In this document: one piece after another, positions 1-9,600 of the stretch
Numbering within the stretch: position 1 is the first letter of the stretch
How the letters are laid out: every line of letters begins with the position of its first letter
NCBI GenBank assembly: GCA_000226015.1
Contig: JH153540.1
Coordinates: 914-30,629, forward strand
DNA length: 29,716 bases
Source of the DNA: Mnemiopsis leidyi
Lineage: Eukaryota; Ctenophora; Tentaculata; Lobata; Bolinopsidae
Reading direction: 5' to 3'
The notes under the pieces: generated by a model
What the model was told of the DNA's origin: nothing
Database searches by the model: none
The model's input: the letters and a program-made list of their open reading frames with translations, nothing else
Made by a program: the position numbers and the translations under genes

Positions 1-204
1 AACGTTTTTAAATTCAATTTAGAAGTGTTTAAGTGTAAAACTAAAGCTTTGGGAATATGTGGTGTAGGACATTTTTCGGAAATCTCTGATGAAGTTTTGA
101 ATAGAATAGAAGGTGTAAATTATTTGGAGAATAAGTTAAAGCATAATATTTATCTTAAGGATAATCCTATTGTAGCTCAGAAGAGATTTATAAACATTCA
201 TTAG
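1..204 (+). pseudogene. open C-terminal fragment, possibly Ty3/gypsy-type pol debris
   Basis: Frame 1 is open from the window edge for 67 codons and ends at TAG 202-204. The last 25 residues (pattern HNIYLKDNPIVAQKR) loosely resemble the stretch just before the reverse transcriptase core of Ty3/gypsy polyproteins, where a short His/Ile and Pro-x-x-Gln-Lys/Arg-Arg pattern precedes the RT. No RT core follows the stop; the sequence becomes AT-rich noncoding. I infer a truncated retroelement piece or the last exon of an unknown gene. The family call is weak because only one short motif supports it. Confidence 0.25.
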
Positions 205-330
205 ATTTTTCATATCTTAAAAGATTTTTAACAATTTGTAAATTTATTTAGATATTTTGTGTGATTATGTGTGATGATGCTGGTGTCATTATTTATTATT
301 TATTTATTTTATTTTATGACCACACAGCGA
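205..330. repeat. AT-rich stretch with (ATTT)n simple repeat
   Basis: No gene is visible. From about 288 to 316 the sequence is a short (TTTA)n run following a TGTGATTATGTGTGATGATG tract. It marks the boundary between the edge fragment and the minus-strand retroelement remnant. Confidence 0.5.
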
Positions 331-712
331 TGTCCGGTCTCTCAGCAGTGCAGTATATAAGCTTTGGAAACTTTGCAGAACATTTGTAATCATCCCACCG
401 ATTTTCCAGTCCATTGCAGGAGCTAGTGGGATCTCCTTCTTGATCTTATTGTCCAGTTTTCTGTATGTTCCTTTAGAAGATCTGAAGCCTGCCCACCTGC
501 GTACAGGGGTTTAAATTTCCTTTCTGTTGAACTTCTCTGTTTGATCCAGTAGGGCCTTTGCGATAACTCTTGAAACGTTATCGTACCTCCAGTTGAATCG
601 TTTGTTGTTCAGAGAATATAATGAATTATCTAAACTCGAAAAACCGATATGCATCAAATTGCAAATGTGATTTGTAAACCAGGACATAGTTAAACTAAAA
701 TCGATCGTTTAA
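307..712 (-). pseudogene. LINE-like reverse transcriptase C-terminal remnant
   Basis: Read on the minus strand, one frame stays open from about 712 to 307 except for a single TAA near 510. It contains KRFNWRYDNVSRVIAKALL, which matches the general K/GR-Y/F-x-W-R-H/Y-D-x-V-L-R-x-I/L-A pattern found downstream of the RT in many non-LTR polyproteins. Just before it, H-x-C and M-H-I residues sit where those proteins have a His/Cys cluster. After the stop the frame continues with a basic segment (KLDNKIKKEIPLAP) to a TAA. The stop and absence of an upstream RT mark it as broken. The assignment rests on motif memory only. Confidence 0.4.
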
Positions 713-1350
713 AAATGATTCACCTAACCAGGTTCTTTGCCTCCCGTTTTGTCAAGGAGGCTATGTCTGCCTTGTAGCTAACGTCTCATGGAGCTTTTCC
801 GGATTGCTGGCATATACCGGACCCGGCTGGGCCGGGCTGGGGATTCGCCAGGTTGGTATTCCCGGAGGACATTACGTGGTTATGGCATTGGTGGATCCCT
901 AAGATCATCTAAAATCTACCATAGTTTCCGTCATCAGAGGATTCCTAGAACACATGGGGACTCAGGTGTCGAAACATCCTTCTGGATTAGTGGTAGTGAA
1001 TAATACACGACGAGAAACGGCATTTCGCTTGCGACCTGCTTTCACCTAACCAAGCCCAGCGGCTGCTGTGGTGATACCCGACTCTCGCATCTCAAAGCTT
1101 AACGTTTTGTTAGAACAGTAGACGGATATAATCTCGTCAAAGAATTTCAGCCACCTCTGGTTGCACGCGTGTCGCGCTCAAAAGGGCTCTGGTTAGAGCA
1201 AGTCCTGCTAGCTGATCCTCGTTGATGATGCTTGCGATTGGTGTGTGTGAGGGGATCGAGTGTGGTTTTACTCGATCTGGTGCAATTGGCCTATGTGTTG
1301 GGTTTGATGTATCCTTGTAGGGAGGTGTTTGTTTTGCTGCAAGCATCTTG
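713..1350. mobile_element. GC-richer probable transposon debris
   Basis: This block is more GC-rich than the flanks. It carries the 12-mer TTCACCTAACCA twice (about 719 and 1041) and one copy of a dispersed repeat (1070-1139). ORFs here (788-1003 plus, 1137-1346 minus) have no recognisable domain and are cut by stops in continuing frames. I read it as remnant mobile DNA continuous with the minus-strand RT fragment, not as a gene. Confidence 0.35.
1070..1139 (-). repeat. dispersed repeat, copy 1 (inverted)
   Basis: On the minus strand this reads GACGAGATTATATCCGTCTA, then a short variable part, then GCGAGAGTCGGGTATCACC. The same two blocks in the same order occur on the plus strand at 27847-27908 and 28430-28490. 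This copy has about 20 extra bases between the two blocks. Confidence 0.65.
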
Positions 1351-1990
1351 CAGAAGGCGTGCTTTTATATGATGCTAAATTTGCCTTTGCTCCTTAGTAT
1401 AAGGTTTGGTTAAAGGCACTTTTCTGAGATAAAGCTTTTACCTGTTTCACTTGGCTGGTTTTGGTTGAAGTTCCACTGTCGATGACAGAGGTAAATAATT
1501 CATACACTCTTTAGATGAGCAGCTAGAAGACAACTAGGGACGGGGAGTTATGATTCATACACTCATGATATGACGATGATGATAAGACGACTAGCGGCAG
1601 TTGATTGAGTGTTGATGGCAGCTCCAGGGGCATCAGCCAAATATTCCCATGGCAAGGGGAGTAGGGGACCCCCCAGAACAAGGGGCTGGCACAAGGGTCC
1701 ATGAAAGACCCTCTCCCTGAACTGTGTGCTGTTAATTCACAATGGAAATTTAAATTAGTAAAAGCTGACATAAGAATGGGTTAATTCAAAAATAGAGATG
1801 GTGAGACTATCAACAAATGGACAATGGACATGTGATAAACTAGAAAACATTTCTCCACAATTTCAACATGATGTGTATGTAACTTTAAGTTTTAACATGT
1901 AAGGCTCTATTAATAAAGTGGTGATGTGTCTATATAACTTCACAAGCACATCCATTCAGAGTATTCATTTTAATTAGGAAATAGTCAAAA
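1351..1990. other. intergenic, no gene seen
   Basis: No ORF with recognisable features, RNA gene or strong repeat was seen. The minus-strand ORF at 1523-1771 has no domain and no splice context. Confidence 0.5.
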
Positions 1991-1995
1991 AAAAA

Positions 1996-2525
1996 CTTGA
2001 CCACGGCCACTGACACCCAGGTTTTTCCCTATGGTTTTGGTCAAAACGGAAATCTTATGGTCCAATTTCATTGCCTAATTTTGAGTTCACAATTATGACC
2101 AAGAAAAAACTTGGATTTCTTTCATGGTCATGGTAAACATTTTTTACCATTTACAGTCACCTCAGTAAAATTTAAAATTTGACCATGGTCATGGTCGAAT
2201 TTTTTTGACCATGATACCTGATATCCCCCTAATTTGCCAGAGCTATCTGAGAAACCTGTAAGGATGGGAAAATGTGTTCTATGGTATGTTATGCTGGGGG
2301 CTATCGCCTATCCCAAAGATAAGGACCAGGGTATAAGTCTGGGTCTCCGGTGCCCCACTTTAGATATAGCTGGCATCCCTTCACATTTAGGCATTTTATT
2401 GTACTTGACCTTTGTTTAATGCTCATACCTTATGCCCATTGGCAAAAATTGACCACAGTCACTGACACCCTAAGGTTTCCCTATTGTCGACAAATCTTAC
2501 AGGTGCTATGGTCTCAAATGTTTTG
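1996..2525 (+). repeat. diverged direct repeat pair and TTGACCA cluster
   Basis: Two diverged copies of about 70 bp lie at 1996-2062 and 2448-2525. Both start TTGACCAC-G/A-G-C/T-CACTGACACCC and continue through TTTCCCTAT to a TGGTC block. Between them TTGACCA or ATGACCA recurs (about 2094, 2179, 2205), including the perfect palindrome GACCATGGTC at about 2181-2190 and a small hairpin TGGTAAA/TTTACCA at about 2131-2149. It looks like decayed mobile or satellite sequence. A cluster of binding half-sites is the alternative. Confidence 0.5.
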
Positions 2526-4190
2526 GTCCACAGAGATCCTAAAGATCGTGCTTCTAAAGTGTAAGTAAACATTGTTGGTATTTTCTTGTTGCTAATTGCA
2601 ATGTTGGATGACTATGGCTATATTTTTTCATTTTTAAATCTTACATTCTTTAAATTTACTGTGAGTATAGCTTTTCTGTTTCGTACAACTTGAAGTAAAA
2701 GTGGAGAGAGACCCTCTAACGAATGAGAACATAGTGATGCGTTTTGCAGATTTCGATGGTAAAGATTGCACTTCATGAATATGACCTATGCTAACCATGC
2801 AAAATATGACACTAGTATAAGATTTCTGTTGTCTTGAATGGTCTTGCATTTTCATGTCTATAAGTGTGTTTAGGCATTGTCATGAGTATCAGATCCCCAA
2901 TAAGCTTAAAAAGCACTGTTGCTAATTCAGAAAACTTTTTATATGTATTGATTGCTAATCTCATAAACATAATAATGCACAAATAAGACAAATCAAATTT
3001 CTCCCATTGCATTGTGGATTTTAAATGAAATATTTCTAATAAAATTGCAAACACTTGATACAAGATAACTTCCATAAACAACTCGCGTTTTTAGTGCAAT
3101 ATCATTAGTTGTTGGACGCCGCATTGCTGTTATGCAATGATTCAAATCTTGTGCATCATCATTGATATTCTGATTCAAAAGTAAAACACCTTAAAAAAGA
3201 TCTCCAATACCACAACGGCGTCCAGAATTCCGATTAGAAACATGACAAAGGAGTTACAGCTCCAAAATTATAAAAATAAGTCAAGAAATCCTGGTTTAAA
3301 CAGTTTTTATAGTATATATGTCATCCGCCTCAGTTTATAGAATTTTAAAATTGATCAAAGGCGTTTTACTTGTTAATCTATCGTCTGCTTGATTCTCTGT
3401 CGTATTTGTTTAGAACGTCCCATTTGAAAGCACCGAATTCAATTTTTTAGTCTTAGACAGTATCGTACTTTGATGAATAAGATCTTATTCTACGATGTTT
3501 CATAAAATAAGAGAATTGTGGGTGGTGAACGTTTTAATGAACATCACTAAGTATAAATTCGGCATGCACTGTCAAGCAGAAAAAGTTGGCACTTGGTCTA
3601 TTTTAATCAACTCTGCTTGAATTTACATGACACGTCTGATCATGCTTGAAATATTTACTGTGATTTAATTTCTGTTTTTTGACGTAAAGAAGGCGAGGCT
3701 TTTCGAATTTAGCGACAATAATTGTTCATTTTTTCTGTTTCCGTTTCCTTTTGTGTCTCATTATGACTATTTTTGATAGATTGCGACATTCACCAAACAA
3801 GCTGTAAGTACTAAAACTTATGCAAGAATATTGAAACCAGTAAAATTTTTTCTTGATTTCGAACAAAATACTGACACTATGTAAATAAAATTTTTGTAAA
3901 ACTCATCTGAAATTAAAAGTACTGTTGGTGAGCTATAACGTAACGAACATTTTTGATGCACTGTCCTGATTTCTTGGCTACAATATTGAAAGGTGACTCC
4001 TAATTTAAGTCAAAACTAGCAATAGTTGGTTAATTTCCTTATCAGATTTATCTAACGACTTACATGTAAAATTAATGTAAGTCAATGACGACTTGACCAT
4101 GAAGCTCTCAAAAATTGTCGGTCATTAAAGCCATAGTGGTGGACACCCTGACTTTATCGTAATTGCCAAAAAACGGAATTTCCCTACCCG
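2526..4190. other. intergenic AT-rich region, no gene seen
   Basis: Short ORFs on both strands (such as minus 2634-2855, 2812-3081 and 2993-3178) overlap in different frames, lack domains and have no compelling exon borders. Nothing else could be supported. Confidence 0.5.
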
Positions 4191-4262
4191 CTGAATATAT
4201 AAGGTCCCACATCGCTATCGATGCATCCGTAGTAAGCAGTTCATCATCAAATTTAAATTTGG
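4190..4262 (+). promoter_or_regulatory. TATA core promoter with probable noncoding first exon
   Basis: TATATAA at 4196-4202 is followed at the usual 25-35 bp distance by a likely start region (about 4227-4235, CCGTAGTAAGCAGTTC). A strong donor, G|GTAAGT, begins at 4262. This is the layout of a TATA promoter with a short untranslated exon of about 30 nt. It is on the same strand as, and upstream of, the 20-exon gene, so it probably drives it. A separate noncoding transcript is possible. Confidence 0.5.
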
Positions 4263-5376
4263 TAAGTGTGACTTCTGTGAATTTCGTCCATTCAAGGTCT
4301 AAGAAACCAATTCTGTTTTTAAGATAACAAAATTGGCATTTAGCGTTGACTTTTCGAGCTAGATAAGGGAATCGAAATAGATACTACAAGTATTTACTTC
4401 CAACTTACTGGAGTGTATATTCTTCTCAACACTTACCCACCTTACCCACCCACAAGACCAAACTTGAGAGAGCAATATTCTTCACTTTGATCAAGTGTCA
4501 ATTGCACTTAAACTTCTCCAATGTGATGCTGATGAAACAATTGCCCAATGGTAAGATCATGTACAAATCTACACTCAAAGTTCCCACCGCAGATGTTTCA
4601 TATTCGCATTATCGGTTGCTTGACGTACGAACTATAACAATGGTTCCTTCTTGCCTGACCATGAAGTAGACTTGTGTCTCTATATTATTTGTACTTTTTC
4701 TTAACAGTCCCGTGGCTAACACAGTTTTACTATGCAAGGTAAACTTTATGGAAAAAAGAAATACGAAAAGTGTCAAGCACGTGATACAGTATGCTGACTG
4801 CTTATTATTTGTTCTCGTGCTGCAATGTTGTGGCAAGGTTATTGGCTGAAACACTCACGTGACAAGCTAGTGACATTGCTAATGGTCGAAGTGTAGTGAT
4901 GCATTTGACGTTTCAAGCTCTTTTACTAACGAGTGTGAGATCTTTTTTGAAAAGATCATACACACTGACACATTCGACAAATCACGATTTTAAAACAGAT
5001 AAAATCATCTACGAGCTCCTTTCTACTGAATGTGCTGCAATTTTTTTTGTAGGAATAAAAACTGAGCTAGGATAGGATTAAGATAATAGATATCGATGGA
5101 AGGGACTGGGAAAAGGAAGCGTGGTTAATACCCAACTTTCAGTTAAACGTAAAAATCGCTCTTTAACTTGAGTGTACCTGGCATTAGTAATGTTACATTT
5201 ATCGGACCGAGTGTTAGCCCTTTGACAGATTGTATAGTCCACAGTGATAACTTATTTCGTAGTACTATTGTGCTGTGTAAGAAAATTTCCTACAGTAAAT
5301 TTTTACTTCGTGCAATAAATCTCTGCTGACGGTGTAGTTGAATCTAAATACCCATCCTTACACTGTACAATTTCAG
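4263..5376 (+). other. probable 5' UTR intron of the large gene
   Basis: The stretch runs from the GTAAGT donor at 4262 to a good acceptor, TGTACAATTTCAG, ending at 5376. It holds only short ORFs without domains (4487-4669 plus, 4609-4854 minus). Its status as an intron depends on the leader model. Confidence 0.35.
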
Positions 5377-5429
5377 AGAGAAGAGCGGCAAAATCGCATC
5401 CTGCTCTTCACTAGCTTCAGATCCTATAG
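5377..5429 (+). other. candidate noncoding leader exon
   Basis: A 53-nt block is bounded by TTTCAG (ending 5376) and the donor TAG|GTAGGT (from 5430). It contains no ATG, as expected for an untranslated leader exon. The next acceptor before the start codon could be AAATTTAG ending at 5482, placing the rest of the leader at 5483-5536. Inferred from splice signals only. Confidence 0.4.
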
Positions 5430-5536
5430 GTAGGTGGCGAGACGCGCTGCTAGACAATCAAGAAATTACCAATCAAATTTAGTATATTATACGAAGTAAA
5501 CTATCGTATTAAAACTGGTTAATACTGTGCACCGGT

Positions 5537-6647
5537 ATGATTTCACCGCAAATAATCGTTCCAGAGCACGTAAAGCAGCTGGATGCAAGTATGCGCGGCT
5601 CGGTGTACAGTGACAGTGGAATATCCTGCACTTCCTCCTCGCGCCACCCTAAACCTCCGCGCGGCGAGGACGAGCTGCGCCACATCAATAAGATGTACGA
5701 TGCACACGAGACTGCAAGTGTTAGATCTCATAACACTTCCAGATCTAATTCTACTTACAGATCAGCTGGTGACATTTCTGGTGAGCACATAATCTTAACA
5801 ATTCTTTATGTGGAATTTGTCATCATGACGGAACTACAGATTGCAGCCACTGTTTTGAAATTATATTTTCATTCATGATAAAACTTTTTATTTTAATCGC
5901 AGATATTCTTTTCAGTTTCTAACACAGCTTTACAGATTTTCTTTCCTACATTCTGACACTAATTCTGACAAACAAGTACTTCAGCGTCTGTGTCAACTTT
6001 CAAACCCTTTCTCTTTACTACCAGCAAAGATATGAGTAATCTCGGGATTGAAGAGCCAAACCCTTTTGAAAAGTAAGTTGTCCGTCTGTTCTTATGAATC
6101 CGTCGTACTGAAGTCTAAAATGCTTATGTTCAAGAAATCTGTCGTACTAAAATGCTTATATTGACGAGTTTTCACTAAATCTGTAATTTGGAGATTGCTG
6201 GTTGTGTAATGAGCTGTACATGTGAAACACATTAGAAAAGTGCTATTCCACTGCAATTCATCGCTCACGTCTTACCATGGCATTACCATAACACTTCTAG
6301 ACAACTTCCCAGAAAGTAACAAGCTTATCAAATGTTCGTACTGTAGTTAAGATGACAGAGAGTTTAATGGCTGAGAGTAGGTGGTTGCAGTAAAGTCATA
6401 GAAGTAACCCTCCCTGTAATGTACCTTGTTAAATGTGACGGCTAAATTAGTCGAGTAGTTGGTTCGTCTGAAATGTTCAACTCACGAGAAGTAACTCTAA
6501 ATTCCCAGATTCGTGGAGGTGCTGATCACTACGATACCGCCTCAATCTAAGGGGAAGGAGCCTGTACCTCCTGGTTACCAGGACGACGCTCATCTATGGG
6601 CGATATTTTCATCCAGCCGTCTCAACCTCAAGATTCCTCCTGACCAG
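5537..6647 (+). CDS. exons 1-3: disordered N-terminus of the large gene
   Basis: Exon 1 (5537-5780, ends phase 1 at CTG|GTGAGC) encodes a Ser/Arg/His-rich low-complexity head with SDSGISCTSSSR and SVRSHNTSRSNSTYRS. The 43-nt exon 2 (6030-6072) encodes SNLGIEEPNPFEK and is placed by phase and the GAAAA|GTAAGT donor. Exon 3 (6509-6647) encodes a folded-looking part (FVEVLITTIPP, then HLWAIFSSSRLNLKIPPDQ) that leads into the first WW-like exon. Exon 1 is unusually GC-rich at about 5630-5690. Confidence 0.8.
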
Positions 6648-9600
6648 GTGTGTATTGGGAACACTTGAGGTGACTTAACCATCTACAATTCAGTTCCAAC
6701 TTGCGTTAACTAAATATATTTGTCTATCTGTAGCTGACTGTAACACTTTATCTAGACTTGTCTCTTTACACTTTACGGCATTTGTATGCTAACAGTTAAC
6801 CACAAGTTTCTGTTAACACAAAGTAAACAGTGACTCATAACACAGGTCCGGACAATGAGGGACTGGTTCTACGCAGCAGAGCACGAGACGAAGGACCTTA
6901 CCCGGGAGTTTATAAACAGCGTGAGAGACCTGATAACCCACCTCAGCAGAGAGAGACCTCTGTACGGTCCTTCCTGGATTGCCATCATGGACCACAACTC
7001 CAGGGAGCTGTTCTTCAACAGAGTTACGGGTGAAGCCAGGTTAGTCCCTTGTCAATGTGAAGTTCGGGTTGAATTGGTATCCACCAGATTTGGTTTTTAA
7101 GTTGTCTATTGTTTGTGCTGAATGCTTGATACAAATCACATGTTCTTTTCGAGAGACAAGTCACAAATAGCTATTTGACCTCCTTAAATGTTTCGTTTCC
7201 GTTTTCAAATCAGATGGTAACAGTCCCGAATAATAGAAACCATATCTAGACATCTATCTGGCAGTTATTGACTACTTACGGTCCAAAAATGAAAATAATC
7301 AATGTTGAGCAAGAAGAAAAGTTAGACTAGCAATTTGAAGTAAAATTTGGCTGCGAATCCGATGGTGACAACCCAAAAGCCCATTTAATCATTACGATTG
7401 CACTACAAAAGGATACTGATAGCCCTGTGTCTTTCCTGACTGGAGGCAAGCTTTGCGTTTTGCTACTGATACAAACAGGTATACATATGTACTTCTATAA
7501 CCACATGACCCTCATATGAACGCAATATGTCATTAAGTGTAGTACAATGAACAGCTTGCTTGCAGCTTGCGGTCTCTCACCATTGCAGAACTAATACAGG
7601 AACTGCCTTGGCACCAGGCAATAGCGTACTTGGTTAATTAAATTAGTTGGTATGCAACAGTCCTGCTGAGCTACCGTAGTGAAATCGTGTGTCCTGATCA
7701 TGTCACTCTTGTTACTAAAATAGTCTAACCTGCAGTCTTGAGAAAGCTTATCTCTTCAGAGATCTGTTTGTCTGTGTGTGAGTGTGTGTTTCTGTTACTG
7801 TGTGTTATAAGCTGATATCTCTACCGGTTTAATATCTCTATTGCTTGCTGATTGTCCATTTCAGTGCCTCTGTGTTCGTGTGATTTTTATTTTTGTACAG
7901 TCTTGTCCATATAAGGTTTATAGGCGATGTGTTGTGTATGGCATATATTTCATCGATTTGTTGAAAATTTGCGATTGTAATTATCTGATCTTGTCAGTCT
8001 TTTGCTCTGTAACCAATGCTCTGATATCAAGGAAATATGATACTTGGTTTGTCTCATAATGATTGTCGCTTGATCAGTAAAACTGCAATATATGTACTTT
8101 GTAATGAGAAATTCAATAGATGATTATACTACAGAGTCCCCTGGTGTTTGATTACATCGCTACAATGTTGTTATAGCTTTCTAAGTTCTCCATTTAAAAG
8201 GTTTTGTGGTAGTTGCCTAACAAACCGCTAAATTTCCAATTACAACTCGTCTTCGTCTGCGTTGTCGATCTTTTAGACTTAGAGATGGCCCAGTTCACCC
8301 AAGTCTCGTCTTCAACAGTAGACTGCACCTTTGTCTTCACTGACGCAATATACCCCTACAGCATGCAATCCTGTCCTGTTTGTTTTTTCAGAAAGTGCTG
8401 CAGGGACACATACTGAGCACACAAGTTTCAAATCCTTTGACACACAAAATGTCGCTAAAGCCCTTATCGATAGTCTTGGGTCCTTAGTAATCAGTCCATC
8501 GACTCTCCACAAACACAGGTGACCTAATTGACCCAGGCCACTTTACTGAAGCTAAATAAATCGTCCCTAATAGAGGCTACCCAACGTTACACGCACCTCG
8601 GACTAGGCGAGGACGCTTCTCCAAACACTTGTACAAGTTCACCCTGCAGCTGCACAGCCGACTTTCCAAGTTTAAAGCCGGTATAAACGTAAGTCGTAAG
8701 ATCGGAAATGACAATTTTGAACATTCATAACGTTTAGCGGTTAATAAAGGCAGCAACCGAGAACCAATCTCTTTAGACACTGATAAGAGCATAAGGTTAA
8801 TTTTATCTCAAAATCGACTGAAAATCATCGTTCAAGTCTTCATTTCTGCGTAAAACCGTTGGTTTTTCTGATAAATAATAGATGACAATAATTATGAGAC
8901 ACACTAACTAAAACTTGATCAGTTTCAAAGAAACTGATATATTTTCACTGTGTTTCGATTTTTGCATCACCTGTTTGTCTTTTCGGAACAAGACTGCCCA
9001 ATTGAAAAATTCCCAACTTATCCCCAAAAAACTGTCTGCAAAATTCATTATTAGGATCGAAATATGGTATTGATGCAAAGTGATATTGATGCAAAGAAAT
9101 ATTGTATTGATGCAAAGAAATATTGTATTGATGAAAAGAAATATTGTATTGATGAAAAGAAATATTGTAATGATGCAAAGAAATATTGTATTGATGCAAA
9201 GTGATATTGACATAGGTGGTACCAGGTTATCTTGGCACGTTTAACGATTTTACGAGCGAGGCTTTTCCCGAGCATATTCGAACCTGCAACCGCTGGATTT
9301 CGAGGCAGGACGAAATGCCACTCAACCAAGTAGCTGCATTTATGTAACGAAGACTGTTTTGTGTGAACGGTATTATGACACTTTCAAGTACTATTACATA
9401 ATGTCTGGAAACAATTTGAAGGAAGATTTCCTGGCCACGTCTCAAGTCAAACACACAAGTAAAATTTACAACTGAATATTTCGAACAGCGAAATTACGGA
9501 TTAAACCAGGAAAATGTTTCCTTTTCCACCGTGCAAAACGTGATTCAGTGTGTTAAAATAACCAACCAACTTATATTTAACATCTTATCCGTTCCCAGGT

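Larger units (their letters stand above)
7040..9598 (+). other. intron 4 of the large gene, with possible unassigned exons
   Basis: The 2.56-kb intron contains a TG-rich tract at about 7760-7800, two exon-like blocks (8392-8518 and 8607-8688) and a SINE-like element (9060-9340). No independent gene could be supported in 7040-8200. Confidence 0.6.

Noticed and set aside
788-1003. 71-aa plus-strand ORF as a gene
   Set aside because: No domain, no splice context and located in retroelement debris; the Gly/Arg-rich composition reflects GC-rich repeats.
5543-5792. Alternative-frame ORFs over exon 1 of the large gene
   Set aside because: They do not join other exons in phase and are shadows of the GC-rich coding exon.
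8908-9329. Overlapping minus-strand ORFs encoding repeated Ile/Phe/Asn peptides
   Set aside because: They read through the 21-nt tandem array in different frames; the unit is divisible by three so every frame stays open.
9262-9340. Functional tRNA-Ser gene
   Set aside because: A and B boxes are present, but acceptor halves do not pair, the B box ends AAT-AT, and the anticodon loop is 8 nt.
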